From PALSA-607 sp963737705 (GTDB taxonomy: Bacteria; Actinomycetota; Actinomycetes; Acidothermales; Acidothermaceae), in NCBI GenBank assembly GCA_963737705.1, contig CAVTTP010000006.1, positions 434,001 through 498,000 of the forward strand: a DNA stretch of 64,000 nucleotides. Reading direction: 5' to 3'. A program made the translations under genes and the position numbers. Below the pieces are notes generated by a model, which saw only the letters and a program-made list of their open reading frames with translations, had not been told where the DNA came from and did no database searches. Below are positions 50,541-62,137 of this stretch, one piece after another (the stretch's first letter is position 1; each line of letters starts with the position of its first letter).

Positions 50541-51065
50541 TTAGGCCGGACGGCGTTCGATGGTGACTGAGTTGATCACGATGTCGGTGCGCGGCCGATC
50601 GCCGGCCGCAGTAGCAGCCGTCGCGATCGCATCGACGACGTCGCTGCCCTTCGTCACTTCACCGAAGATCGTGTGCTTGCGGTTCAAGTGGGGCGTCGGG
50701 CCAACGGTGATGAAGAACTGCGAACCGTTGGTGTTCGGTCCGGCGTTCGCCATCGCGAGCAGGTAGGGCCGGTTGAAAGCGAGCTCGGGGTGGAACTCGT
50801 CGGCGAACTGGTAGCCCGGGCCGCCGCGACCGCTGCCGAGCGGGTCGCCGCCTTGGATCATGAAACCGTCGATGACCCGGTGGAAGACCGTGCCGTCGTA
50901 CAGCTTGGTCGTGGTCTTCGAGCCGCTCCTGGGGTCCTTCCATTCCTTGGTGCCCTCAGCAAGCTCGACGAAGTTCGCCACCGTCTTCGGAGCGTGATCG
51001 GCAAACAGCCGGATCTCGATGTCGCCCTTCGTCGTGTGCAAAGTCGCGAAAGTCTCGTCGGCCAC
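50541..51065 (-). CDS. ppiA: Cyclophilin-type peptidyl-prolyl isomerase
   Basis: A 174-residue cytoplasmic cyclophilin that speeds cis/trans isomerisation of proline bonds. TTKGDIEIRLFADHAPKTVANFVELA, TVFHRVIDGFMIQGGDPLGSGRGGPGYQF, LAMANAGPNTNGSQFFITVGPTPHLNRKHTIFGEV contain the catalytic Arg and substrate pocket. No signal peptide is seen. GTG 51065 has GGGAGG upstream. It leads a two-gene leftward unit with the rhomboid protease. Confidence 0.97.
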   Translation of the reverse strand: MADETFATLHTTKGDIEIRLFADHAPKTVANFVELAEGTKEWKDPRSGSKTTTKLYDGTVFHRVIDGFMIQGGDPLGSGRGGPGYQFADEFHPELAFNRPYLLAMANAGPNTNGSQFFITVGPTPHLNRKHTIFGEVTKGSDVVDAIATAATAAGDRPRTDIVINSVTIERRPA

Positions 51066-51257
51066 TGGGTGATTCCTCCCGGTCGGTGCGCGGATACGTC
51101 ATCTTCCCACGCGACAGCGGACACCGTCGCGCCGTACCGTGGACACGAACCCCAGACGGGCTGGGTTACCAACCGTCCGGGACGGGAATGGCAAACTGAG
51201 CACCACGTGCACGACGCGCTCCCCAGCTTGTTCGGTGCCGCTCATACGGAGGTTCCC

Positions 51258-51872
51258 ATGCCTGTCACGACCGCGAAGATGACCGATATCGCCGCCGCAC
51301 GCATTGGTGCGGGCCGCCAGTTCGTCGGCACCCGGATTGCCCCCGTCGCCGTACCCGCCAGCCGCAGGGCAGCAGCGCAAACTCGCCAACTCGTCGGCGA
51401 ACGCGTGATGCCGGCCCTCGGGCCGGCGTGTTCAAAGGCGGCCAAGCGGACTCGCCAGCTCCTTGACGAGAGGATCGCGCCAGTTTTCGGCCCGTTCGGT
51501 CGCAAGGCAGCCAAGCAAACCCGCCAACTCGTCGGCGAACGCATCATGCCAGCCGTGGGAACCGCCCTTGTTGCGACCGCACCGATCCGCGGCGAAGCTC
51601 TTCGGCGCGCAGGTCTGGCCGCCGCCGCACTTCGCACCGGCGAAACAGTCGTCATCAAGAAGCGCCGCCGCTGGCCGACCGCGCTTATGTGCCTCGGACT
51701 CGGTGGCGTACTCGGGGCGACAGCAGCCTGGCTGGCCCAAGCAGGCAAGCCGGTTCAACTCACGCCGTACCCGCTCGAGACCAATGAGATGGACGACGCG
51801 GAGTTGCACTCGATGAACGGCTCGCACCCGGTCGACCTCACGGACGATTCAGCCGCGCACCACCACGCCTGA
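51258..51872 (+). CDS. Internal-repeat membrane protein (DUF5324-like)
   Basis: A 204-residue protein made of three near-repeats of about 24 residues, for example TRQLVGERVMPALGP, TRQLLDERIAPVFGP and TRQLVGERIMPAVGT, each preceded by Lys-Ala-Ala. A TM helix (ALMCLGLGGVLGATAAWLA) and an acidic, His-ending tail follow. Position beside ppiA and the helix-rich repeat design resemble the DUF5324 proteins of streptomycetes, but I am not sure of the family. ATG 51258 has GGAGG 5 nt upstream. Confidence 0.7.
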   Translation: MPVTTAKMTDIAAARIGAGRQFVGTRIAPVAVPASRRAAAQTRQLVGERVMPALGPACSKAAKRTRQLLDERIAPVFGPFGRKAAKQTRQLVGERIMPAVGTALVATAPIRGEALRRAGLAAAALRTGETVVIKKRRRWPTALMCLGLGGVLGATAAWLAQAGKPVQLTPYPLETNEMDDAELHSMNGSHPVDLTDDSAAHHHA

Positions 51873-51928
51873 CCCGCGGCGCTGGTAGCTTCGCGCGGGG
51901 CCAGCCTGGTATCAGCCTGACCGACCCG

Positions 51929-52903
51929 TCAGTCTGCTGCCGGGTCGGCCGCGCTCGCACCGGGCGCGCGTTCGGCGGTTGCCTGCAGACTTGCCTGCCA
52001 CGCCCGCCATATCTCGGCAAACCCGCGCGTACGGGCGTCGTTCCCTCGAATCTCGTGACCGCCGGATGCCGCCAAAATCCCCTCGGCGGCAGCGACCAGC
52101 GTCGGGTCTGTCGTCTCCATCACCAGGGTCGAGCCGGTGACGCGCATCACCAGCTGTCGGCGTCCGACCTCTTCTGGCAGCTCGTCTGTGGTCCCGACAA
52201 CGTCGACCTCTCGCAACGCTGACCGAGCCTGGTCGAGGTCGATCCCAAGACTGCGCAGGGCCTTGGCGGCCGCGCTGGTCGAATCGCTCAGCGTGGCAAG
52301 CAGCAAGTGGTGCGATCCAACGGCGCCATCGCCAGCCAACCTGCGGGCCTCGTCGAGGCTGGTGTCGGTGGCCGTCGTCGTTCGCAGGACATCGCCCGTC
52401 TCCGCCTGAGCGGGAAGATCGTGTCGCGAGCGAGCCCAAAATGGGCGGCGCCGGGTCTCGACCGCAGCCCCGGCTGGCACGAAGTCGAGCACGATCATTC
52501 GCAAACTGAGCGGATCGATGCCCGCCTCGGTAAGCAACCGAGCCCCGAGCCCTTCCCGTTCCCGAATCAGGCCGAGCAGCAAATGCTCGGTGCCGATGTA
52601 GTCGTGGTGCAAGCTCAACGCCTCGCGCAGCGCAAGCTCGAGAACCTTCTTCGCGCTTGGAGTGAACGGGATGTGCCCGCTCGGCGGGCGCTTGCCCCGA
52701 CCGACCGCAGCCTGCACCCGCGCACGAGCGTCATCCAGAGTCAGCCCGGCGGCCAGCAGGGCGCGTCGCGCGACGCCCTCCGGCTCCGCCAGGAGGCCGA
52801 GCAGCAGGTGCTCGGTGCCGATGTAGTTGTGGTTGAACCGGCGAGCCTCGTCTTGTGAGAGCACGATGACCTGTCGGCCCGATGGTGAGAATCGCTCAAA
52901 CAT
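51929..52903 (-). CDS. Clp_N double-repeat protein (ClpC2-like)
   Basis: A 324-residue protein with two Clp N-terminal repeats. The first, FERFSPSGRQVIVLSQDEARRFNHNYIGTEHLLLGLLAE, is nearly that of ClpC; the second begins SAKKVLELALREALSLHHDYIGTEHLLLGLIRE; a third degenerate Clp_N-like part starts near VGSHHLLLATL. No AAA+ module follows. Mycobacterial ClpC2 is a similar stand-alone N-domain that binds phospho-arginine-like ligands and cyclomarin; a sponge or adaptor role is inferred. ATG 52903. Confidence 0.85.
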   Translation of the reverse strand: MFERFSPSGRQVIVLSQDEARRFNHNYIGTEHLLLGLLAEPEGVARRALLAAGLTLDDARARVQAAVGRGKRPPSGHIPFTPSAKKVLELALREALSLHHDYIGTEHLLLGLIREREGLGARLLTEAGIDPLSLRMIVLDFVPAGAAVETRRRPFWARSRHDLPAQAETGDVLRTTTATDTSLDEARRLAGDGAVGSHHLLLATLSDSTSAAAKALRSLGIDLDQARSALREVDVVGTTDELPEEVGRRQLVMRVTGSTLVMETTDPTLVAAAEGILAASGGHEIRGNDARTRGFAEIWRAWQASLQATAERAPGASAADPAAD

Positions 52904-52973
52904 GGCACCAGCGTGCGCGCTGCCCCTACCCCCGTCAAGACCCTGCTAATAGCATGGTCGACGGAGGTGCGGG

Positions 52974-53324
52974 ATGGAGTGGGACGACAGGCTTGACGAT
53001 TGGGATGCGGCCCTTAAGCTGACTGCTCAGCTCGAAGGGTCGGATTGGGTGACGCTCGACGTCGCGGCGAAGCAGACAGGCGCATCGCGAGCGGCGCTGC
53101 GCAGCTGGTATCGCAGTGGCGAGATCCCGTCCCGACTCACCGAAGGCCCGCACGGTCCGACGCGGCTCGTGCCGCTGGCGGTCGTCGCCGCCCGCGCCGA
53201 GGCATCGCCGCGGCTGCGATACAGCGCCCAGCGACGACTTGGTGCCGAGGCTCAACTCGCCTTGTTGAGCCATCGGGTTGACGAGCTCGAGGCCCGACTG
53301 GAGGCCATCGAAGGGCGCTCGTAG
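52974..53324 (+). CDS. MerR-like helix-turn-helix protein
   Basis: A 116-residue putative DNA-binding protein. WVTLDVAAKQTGASRAALRSWYRSGEIPSRL is a MerR/excisionase-type winged helix, followed by a short beta segment LVPLAVVAA and a C-terminal coiled coil (LALLSHRVDELEARLEAIE) likely to dimerise. It is divergent from the Clp_N gene and ends just before tRNA-Ala. Target and effector are not known. Confidence 0.75.
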   Translation: MEWDDRLDDWDAALKLTAQLEGSDWVTLDVAAKQTGASRAALRSWYRSGEIPSRLTEGPHGPTRLVPLAVVAARAEASPRLRYSAQRRLGAEAQLALLSHRVDELEARLEAIEGRS

Positions 53325-53340
53325 ATCCGGATTCAGCTAG

Positions 53341-53413
53341 TGGAGACGAGGGGAATCGAACCCCTGACCCCCGCCTTGCAAAGGCGGTGCTCTACCAATT
53401 GAGCTACGTCCCC
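53341..53413 (-). tRNA. tRNA-Ala (TGC anticodon)
   Basis: The minus strand folds as a 73-base tRNA: acceptor GGGGACG pairs with CGTCTCC, D arm GTAGCTCAATTGGTAGAGC, anticodon loop TTTGCAA gives TGC, T arm GGGGTTCGATTCCCC, discriminator A. The G-C... acceptor has the G3-U70-type pair region expected for alanine. No CCA is encoded. Confidence 0.97.
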
Positions 53414-53439
53414 TGGCACGACAAGCGTGAGCGAGCGGG

Positions 53440-53574
53440 TCAAACCGCCGGCTCTGGCTCGACCGAGCTTGTTGCTTCGATCCACAGGTCTTCTTCGGCC
53501 TGCGCCGCCTGCATGCGACGGTAAACCACCACACCGCCAGCCAGAACGGCTGTCAACACCAGGAGCTTCTTCAC
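53440..53574 (-). CDS. DLW-39-type small protein
   Basis: A 44-residue protein between tRNA-Ala and tRNA-Ile. It starts at GTG 53574 with GAGGTGA 6 nt upstream and reads MKKLLVLTAVLAGGVVVYRR then QAEEDLWIEATSSVEPE. An N-terminal hydrophobic segment followed by an E-DLW-(x)EAT motif is the pattern of the short DLW-39 proteins encoded at this place in other actinobacteria. Function is unknown; membrane insertion is likely. Confidence 0.8.
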   Translation of the reverse strand: MKKLLVLTAVLAGGVVVYRRMQAAQAEEDLWIEATSSVEPEPAV

Positions 53575-53603
53575 TGTTGTCACCTCGACTCGACGGCGGG
53601 GGG

Positions 53604-53679
<76 letters not shown>

Positions 53680-53759
53680 GCAACGTGCCTCGCCGAGGGT
53701 ACCCCACGACAACGGGCGGGTCCCCCGCTGTACCCCCAGCGCGACGCATCCGGAGCAGT

Positions 53760-54443
53760 TCAGGGATCGGTGAGTGTGACCTCGATCCCACCGACCAGGT
53801 CGGAGATCAAGTTGTAGATCGCAGCACCGAGGGTCGAAAGCGCAGTAAGCAGGACGACGTTGATCGCGCCAATCACCGCGGCCACCCCGACGACCCGGCC
53901 GGCACTTACCGGGCTGTGCAGTGCGCTGCTCGTCGTCGTCGGTGAGACCTCGTTGACCAGGGTGTTGATTTGGGTCCACACACCCATCTTGCCGAGCACG
54001 CCATAAACGATCGCCACGGCAACGACGCACACCGCCAGCATCACGACCGACACGACGAAGCTCAGCTTCATGACGGTCCACGGGTCGATGTGCTTGATCA
54101 CCAGGCGGGCCTTGCGCGGCCCGCGGCGGACCGTCGCCACTTGCACCGGTCGAGGGCGGACGGCGGAGGCGCCCCCATCGACAGCCACCGCAGCCGGGAT
54201 GCCACTGCCGGTCACGGCCACCCCGCCGTCGCGTGCGGCGGCAGGGTCTGTTGGCCAGCCCGTCGCAACGCTTCGGGGGCCAGCCGTCGTGGTGCTGAAC
54301 TCAGGGGCTGGTTCGGGTGGGGCGACGGGAGACTCGTCAGGCTCCGACTCGATCAGGGCGGCGTGGGATTCGGTCGGCGCATCGACCTGCGGCCGGGCGT
54401 AAGGGCTACGCGCCGGTCGACCGCCCAGGTCTCCGTCAGTCAC
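53760..54443 (-). CDS. DUF3566 family membrane protein
   Basis: A 227-residue protein with a disordered N-terminal half (about 1-120, Pro/Ala/Glu-rich) and the C-terminal DUF3566 domain: RKARLVIKHIDPWTVMKLSFVVSVVMLAVCVVAVAIVYGVLG, GVWTQINTLVNE, and a last TM helix VVGVAAVIGAINVVLLTALSTLGAAIYNL. It is found just after gyrA in most actinobacteria; its function is unknown. GTG 54443 follows the gyrA stop by 8 bp, so it shares the gyrase transcript. Confidence 0.92.
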   Translation of the reverse strand: MTDGDLGGRPARSPYARPQVDAPTESHAALIESEPDESPVAPPEPAPEFSTTTAGPRSVATGWPTDPAAARDGGVAVTGSGIPAAVAVDGGASAVRPRPVQVATVRRGPRKARLVIKHIDPWTVMKLSFVVSVVMLAVCVVAVAIVYGVLGKMGVWTQINTLVNEVSPTTTSSALHSPVSAGRVVGVAAVIGAINVVLLTALSTLGAAIYNLISDLVGGIEVTLTDP

Positions 54444-54451
54444 GGCACTCC

Positions 54452-57121
<2,670 letters not shown>

Positions 57122-57148
57122 GGTGTCCTTACCGTGCTTGAGTCTGGA

Positions 57149-59200
57149 TTAGATGTCGAGGAAGCGAACGTCTTTTGCGTTGCGCTGGATGAACGACCGG
57201 CGCTGCTCGACGTCCTCGCCCATGAGTACCGAGAAGATCTCATCGGCTCGTAGCGCGTCGTCGATGCTGACTTGCAAAAGCACCCGCTGGTTGGGATCCA
57301 TCGTGGTGCTCCACAACTCTTCAGCGTTCATTTCACCGAGACCCTTGTAACGCTGGATGCCGTCCTTCGGCAACTTGCGACCAGCTTCGAGGCCGGCTGC
57401 AACGAGGCCTTCTCGTTCGCGTTCGGTGTACGCATATTCGGGCGCGCCGTTGGTCCACTTCAACCGATACAACGGCGGCTGCGCGAGGTAGATGTGACCG
57501 GCTTCGACGAGCGGCTTCATATAGCGGAACAACAGTGTCAGCAGCAGCGTGCGAATGTGCTGGCCGTCGACATCAGCGTCGGCCATGACCACGATCTTGT
57601 GGTAGCGAAGCTTGTCGATGTCGAACTCATCGTGCACGCCGGTGCCAAGTGCCGAGATGACGGCCTGCACTTCGGTGTTCTGCAGCACGCGGTCGATACG
57701 CGCCCGCTCGACGTTGAGAATCTTTCCGCGAATCGGCAGGATCGCCTGCGTTCGTGGATCGCGCCCCTGACGAGCGGAACCGCCGGCGGAGTCACCCTCA
57801 ACGATGAAGACTTCGCACTCTTCGGGGTGCGACGACTGGCAGTCGATCAACTTGCCGGGCAACCCACCGCCGCCGAGAAGGCCCTTGCGGTTGCGCGCAA
57901 GGTCTCGCGCCTTGCGCGCTGCAACACGCGCACTCGCAGCTTGGATGCCCTTGCGGACGATCTCTTTGCCTTCGGTCGGATTCTTCTCGAACCACTCGCC
58001 GAGCTTGTCGTTGCACGTCGTCTGCACGAAGCCCTTGACCTCGGTGTTGCCGAGCTTGGTCTTCGTCTGGCCTTCGAACTGCGGATCGGTGAGCTTCACC
58101 GACACGATGCAGGTCAGACCCTCACGGACGTCCTCACCAGACAGCCGATCTTCCTTCTTTTTGATCAGGCCCCAGTCTTCGCCGAACTTGTTGACCAACG
58201 TTGTGAGCGCCGCGCGAAATCCCTCTTCGTGCGTGCCGCCTTCATGTGTGTTGATCGTGTTCGCAAAGGTGTGCACCGACTCGGTGTAGCTGGTGTTCCA
58301 CTGCATCGCGAGCTCGAGAGTCATGGCGTTCGCCTCGCTGGACTCGAACGCGATGATGCTGCGGTGCGCAGGCTCCTTCGATGCGTTCAGGTGCTCGACG
58401 TAGTCGACCAACCCGCCGTCGTAGCGATAGGTCACCTCGGCCGGATCGACGTCGACACTCACCGCAGCGATGTCGTCCTCGTCGCCTTCGGTGTGCTCGC
58501 CCGGCCGTTCGTCGCGCAGCCGCAACGTGAGGCCCTTGTTCAGGAACGCCATCTCGCGGAATCGGTTCGAGAGGGTCTCGAAGCTGTAGTCGGTCGTCTC
58601 GAAGATGTCGGCGTTGGCCCAGAACGTGATGGTGGTGCCCGTCTCTGACGTCTCTGCGCCGCGGACCAGAGGCCCCGTCGGGACGCCGATCAGGTAGCTC
58701 TGCGACCAGACGTAACCCTCGGTTTTGACCTCGACGTCGAGCTTCGACGACAGCGCGTTGACCACGGAGACCCCGACGCCGTGCAGGCCGCCTGAGACCT
58801 TGTAGCCGCCACCGCCGAACTTGCCGCCTGCGTGCAAGACCGTCAGGACGACTTCGACAGCCGGCTTCTTCTCGCTGGCGACCTCACCGACGGGGATCCC
58901 GCGGCCGTTATCGGACACCCGCACCCCGCCGTCTGCCTGGAGCACGATGTCGATCGTGTCGCAGTAGCCGGCCAGCGCCTCGTCGACCGAGTTGTCAACG
59001 ACCTCGTAGACCAGGTGGTGCAGACCGCGCTCGCCGGTCGAGCCGATGTACATGCCGGGACGCTTGCGGACCGCCTCGAGACCTTCGAGCACCGTGATCG
59101 AGCCGGCGTTGTACTCCGCTGGCGCAGGGTCGAGGGACTCCGCGGGCTCGACAGTCTCTGCAGGGTCAAGATCTTCTGGGATGACTGCCTCTTGAGTCAC
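57149..59200 (-). CDS. gyrB: DNA gyrase subunit B
   Basis: A 683-residue ATPase subunit of gyrase. The GHKL site is YIGSTGERGLHHLVYEVVDNSVDEA with SDNGRGIPV and GGLHGVGVSVVNALS; the transducer follows; the TOPRIM domain has EGDSAGGS and DADVDGQHIRTLLLT; the end is a GyrB-specific C-terminal part with RYKGLGEMNAEELWSTTMDP. GTG 59200 has AGGAGGT about 10 nt upstream. Together with gyrA and the DUF3566 gene it forms one leftward unit. Confidence 0.98.
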   Translation of the reverse strand: MTQEAVIPEDLDPAETVEPAESLDPAPAEYNAGSITVLEGLEAVRKRPGMYIGSTGERGLHHLVYEVVDNSVDEALAGYCDTIDIVLQADGGVRVSDNGRGIPVGEVASEKKPAVEVVLTVLHAGGKFGGGGYKVSGGLHGVGVSVVNALSSKLDVEVKTEGYVWSQSYLIGVPTGPLVRGAETSETGTTITFWANADIFETTDYSFETLSNRFREMAFLNKGLTLRLRDERPGEHTEGDEDDIAAVSVDVDPAEVTYRYDGGLVDYVEHLNASKEPAHRSIIAFESSEANAMTLELAMQWNTSYTESVHTFANTINTHEGGTHEEGFRAALTTLVNKFGEDWGLIKKKEDRLSGEDVREGLTCIVSVKLTDPQFEGQTKTKLGNTEVKGFVQTTCNDKLGEWFEKNPTEGKEIVRKGIQAASARVAARKARDLARNRKGLLGGGGLPGKLIDCQSSHPEECEVFIVEGDSAGGSARQGRDPRTQAILPIRGKILNVERARIDRVLQNTEVQAVISALGTGVHDEFDIDKLRYHKIVVMADADVDGQHIRTLLLTLLFRYMKPLVEAGHIYLAQPPLYRLKWTNGAPEYAYTEREREGLVAAGLEAGRKLPKDGIQRYKGLGEMNAEELWSTTMDPNQRVLLQVSIDDALRADEIFSVLMGEDVEQRRSFIQRNAKDVRFLDI

Positions 59201-59444
59201 GAGTGCGGTTACCTCCTGCTGGTCCCCACCAGCGTGCTTGCGTACAGAACCGCTGCAGGGCCGCTGCGGTTCGGGGAGTGCTGTCCATTGTAGTCGATCT
59301 GAGCACAGAAACGGCCTCTGCGGGGGCCTAGCTGTGACTCAGTGACGCGAACGCCCATGCCTGTGGATCCCCGTACCTGACCAGGCTTCCGGGAGGGCCT
59401 TTCGACTCTTACTCCGAGACTCCTTCGGACGCGCCAGAAGGCGA
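59201..59444 (-). promoter_or_regulatory. gyrB leader and promoter region
   Basis: This 244-bp spacer after dciA has no gene. AGGAGGT for gyrB is at its right end. TACAAT (59292-59287 on the minus strand) is a good -10 about 85 bp before the start, but no clear -35 stands 16-18 bp upstream. A weak hairpin TCCGA/TCGGA near 59420 could follow dciA. Supercoiling-sensitive control of gyrase is usual but not visible as such. Confidence 0.35.
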
Positions 59445-60017
59445 TCAGCCGTAGGTATCGCGCGGGCCCGGACCGCGAACCCGAAGCGCACCGCGTCGCC
59501 AGTCGGGGCCACTCGGACCGCGCACTTCAATCCTGGTGACGACGCCGCTGCCGATCACGTCGTCGATCCGCTGGTGAAGTCGGGGCACCAGCATCCGGAC
59601 CTGGGTCGCCCAGGCCGTCGACTCGGCGACCAGGTTCAGCACCCCGGCATCGAATCTCTCCGGCCGGCAATGGTCGGCTAGCTCGGCGCCCGCGATTTCG
59701 GCCCAGCGCTCGGTGACCCCGGCGACCGCGGCCGGCACGTCCCAGCCGCGCTCGACCAGTAACCGCGACAAGGTCTCGCCGAGCAACTCCGGGTCGCCGG
59801 CGTCGCGTCGCGCGCTGCCGACCGCGGCACGACTGCCCTTGTTTCGTTTCGCCGGCACGGCGCTACCGCGCGCTCGGGCCTCCTGGCGAGAGCGTGCCAA
59901 TGCCGCTCGCGCCAAATCGATCCCGGAAAGTGGTCTGATCACACCGGATTCGTCGTCCGTGAGGTCCGCCGCGGCGTCGGCGCGCTCCGAGTCGCCGGGA
60001 AACTCATCAACGGACAC
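59445..60017 (-). CDS. dciA: DciA-type DUF721 protein
   Basis: A 190-residue protein of the DUF721 group. The conserved domain is SRLLVERGWDVPAAVAGVTERWAEIAGAELADHCRPERFDAGVLNLVAESTAWATQVRMLVPRL, an RNase-H/KH-like fold. DciA loads the replicative helicase at the origin in bacteria without DnaC. The N-terminal half is charged and likely disordered. GTG 60017 overlaps the true recF stop by 11 bp, which links the two genes. It is a core origin-proximal gene. Confidence 0.9.
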   Translation of the reverse strand: MSVDEFPGDSERADAAADLTDDESGVIRPLSGIDLARAALARSRQEARARGSAVPAKRNKGSRAAVGSARRDAGDPELLGETLSRLLVERGWDVPAAVAGVTERWAEIAGAELADHCRPERFDAGVLNLVAESTAWATQVRMLVPRLHQRIDDVIGSGVVTRIEVRGPSGPDWRRGALRVRGPGPRDTYG

Positions 60018-61144
60018 GGCGCACCTCCCCGTTCAGCACGTCGACCCGGCCACCGGCCAGTATCTCCGGGACATCGGCGGGCACTGCTGCGGTGACCAGG
60101 ACCTGCTCCGCTCGGCGCCACGAATTCCGCGAGCCGGTCGCGGCGGTCGGCATCGAGCTCCGCGAACACATCGTCGAGAATCAACACCGGCTCACCGCCG
60201 TCCGCGCACAGCAGGTCGTAGGACCCCAAGCGCAACGCAAGTGCCAGCGACCACGACTCCCCATGACTGGCATAACCGCGGGCCGGCAGGTCGGCTAACC
60301 GCAGGACCAGCTCGTCGCGGTGCGGACCGACAAGCGTGATGCCACGGTCGAGTTCTTCAGACCGGACGCCGGCCAGTGCGGCTCCGATCGCCGCCGCGAG
60401 CGCAGCTGCGTCTGGGGTCAACTCGACCGCGGCGCCCAGCGAGCTCTGGTACTCGACCCCGACCGACACCGAGCGACCATCGCCCATCGCTACCGTCGCG
60501 TAGGCCTTCTCGACCAGCGGACGCAGTTCCTCGATCAGACCGAGCCGCGCGGCAAGGAGCTCGCCGCCCGCGGTCGACAGGTGGGTATCCCAGACGTCGA
60601 GCGTACGCAGATCGGGGCCACCCGATCGGCGCGAGAGCCCCGCCGTCTTCAGCAGTGCGTTGCGTTGCTTGAGCACCCGGTCGTAGTCGGCCCGGACGCC
60701 GGCCAGCCGCGGGGTGCGTGCCACGAGCAGGTCGTCGAGAAAGTGCCGGCGATCCGACGGATCTCCCTTGACCAGGGCAAGGTCTTCGGGCGCGAACACG
60801 ACCGTGCGAAGAATCCCCAGCGCATCGCGCGGGCGCGGCACCGGTGCGCGATTGACCCGGGCTCGATTTGCTTTGCCCGGATTGATTTCCAGCTCGACGA
60901 ACAACGACCGCCCGTCGCGAACGACCTCGCCGCGGACAACAGCACGCGGTGCGCCGCTGCGCACGAGCGGCGCATCGCCGGCGACGCGGTGACTGCCCTG
61001 TGTCGCCAAGTACCCGACCGCCTCGATCAGGTTCGTCTTGCCCTGACCGTTCGGCCCGACAAGGGCAGTGACGCCAGCCTCGAGTGGTAGTTCTACCGAG
61101 GCGTACGACCGGAAGTCGACCAGTGAGAGATGCGCAAGGTGCAC
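60007..61144 (-). pseudogene. recF: recF with a single-base frameshift near its 3' end
   Basis: RecF, an SMC-like ATPase that helps load RecA at gaps. FRSYASVELPLEAGVTALVGPNGQGKTNLIEAVGYLA is the Walker A region; FAPEDLALVKGDPSDRRHFLDDLL and EPVLILDDVFAELDADRRDRLAEFV hold signature and Walker B. After VAP the open frame runs on to 59939 as unlike sequence. The neighbouring frame gives AEQVLVTAAVPADVPEILAG and stops at 60007, just inside dciA. The join needs one base less in the run GCTCGGCGCC at 60110-60119. Sequencing error or genuine loss are both possible. GTG 61144. Confidence 0.88.
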
Positions 61145-61147
61145 GAC

Positions 61148-62062
61148 TCAGCTGCGGGTTGAACCCGCGGCCGTCTCCGGCAGAATCGCGTGGCCACCGA
61201 ACTGATTGCGCAACGAAGCGACGACCTTCATCGCGGGTGATTCTTCTTGCCGCGACGAGAACCTCGCGAACAACGACGCCGTGATGACCGGCAGCGGAAC
61301 CGCGTGGTCAATCGCTGCCTCGATGGTCCAGCGGCCTTCACCGGAGTCTTCGGCGTAGCCCTTGACCTTTTCCAGCCCTGGATCGGCAGACAACGCATTG
61401 TCGAGAAGGTCGAGCAACCAGGACCGAATGACGGTGCCTTCGCGCCAACTCTTGAATATTGCCGGCACGTCCTTGACCTCGTCGACGGCGGCGAGCAGTT
61501 CGTAGCCTTCGGCGTAGGCCTGCATCATTCCGTACTCGATGCCGTTGTGAACCATCTTGGCGAAGTGGCCGGCACCGACACCGCCGGCATGCACGAACCC
61601 GAACTCGCCCTCCGGCTTCAGCACGTCAAATGCCGGCTGGACAAGGGAAACGTGGGCATCGTCCCCGCCGACCATGAGCGCGTAGCCGTTCTTCAGGCCC
61701 CACACCCCACCGGAGACACCGGCATCGACGAATCCGATTCCGCTCTCACCCAACTTCGCCGCGTGCACTTTGTCGTCGGTGTACTTCGAGTTACCGCCGT
61801 CGATCACGACATCGCCAGCCTCGAGAAGACCACCGAGCTGGTCGATGGTTTCCCGCGTCGCCTCACCAGCGGGCACCATGACCCACACCTTGCGCGGCGC
61901 GCTCAACTTCGAGACCAGATCCTCAAGCGACTTGGCGTCGCTGATGTCCTGGTTGCGGTCGTATCCGACGACGGTGATGCCGCCCTGGCGCATGCGCTCG
62001 CGCATGAACCCGCCCATCTTGCCGAGACCGATCAGACCGATCTCGAAGCCGGTTGCTGCCAT
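61148..62062 (-). CDS. gnd: 6-phosphogluconate dehydrogenase, decarboxylating
   Basis: A 304-residue enzyme of the short (about 300 aa) GntZ/YqeC-like class, oxidising 6-phosphogluconate to ribulose 5-phosphate and CO2. GLIGLGKMGGFM is the NAD(P) site, VDAGVSGGVWGLKNG and FAKMVHNGIEYGMMQAYAEG hold the substrate and catalytic Lys and Glu. It usually prefers NAD in this class. The gene lies between dnaN and recF, a conserved actinobacterial placement. ATG 62062. Confidence 0.93.
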   Translation of the reverse strand: MAATGFEIGLIGLGKMGGFMRERMRQGGITVVGYDRNQDISDAKSLEDLVSKLSAPRKVWVMVPAGEATRETIDQLGGLLEAGDVVIDGGNSKYTDDKVHAAKLGESGIGFVDAGVSGGVWGLKNGYALMVGGDDAHVSLVQPAFDVLKPEGEFGFVHAGGVGAGHFAKMVHNGIEYGMMQAYAEGYELLAAVDEVKDVPAIFKSWREGTVIRSWLLDLLDNALSADPGLEKVKGYAEDSGEGRWTIEAAIDHAVPLPVITASLFARFSSRQEESPAMKVVASLRNQFGGHAILPETAAGSTRS

Positions 62063-62137
62063 GCGAAACCCTCCGCGTCCAGGTGCCGATTTCCGGTACT
62101 GCCGATATCCGTGTAGCGAACCTACGCGCGGGGACTA

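Noticed and set aside
53337..53534. 65-codon minus-strand frame overlapping tRNA-Ala
   Set aside because: It runs through the tRNA gene and is out of frame with the better-supported DLW-type gene.
57272..58648. 458-codon plus-strand frame opposite gyrB
   Set aside because: Complement of the conserved gyrB frame; no recognisable motif and no start signal.
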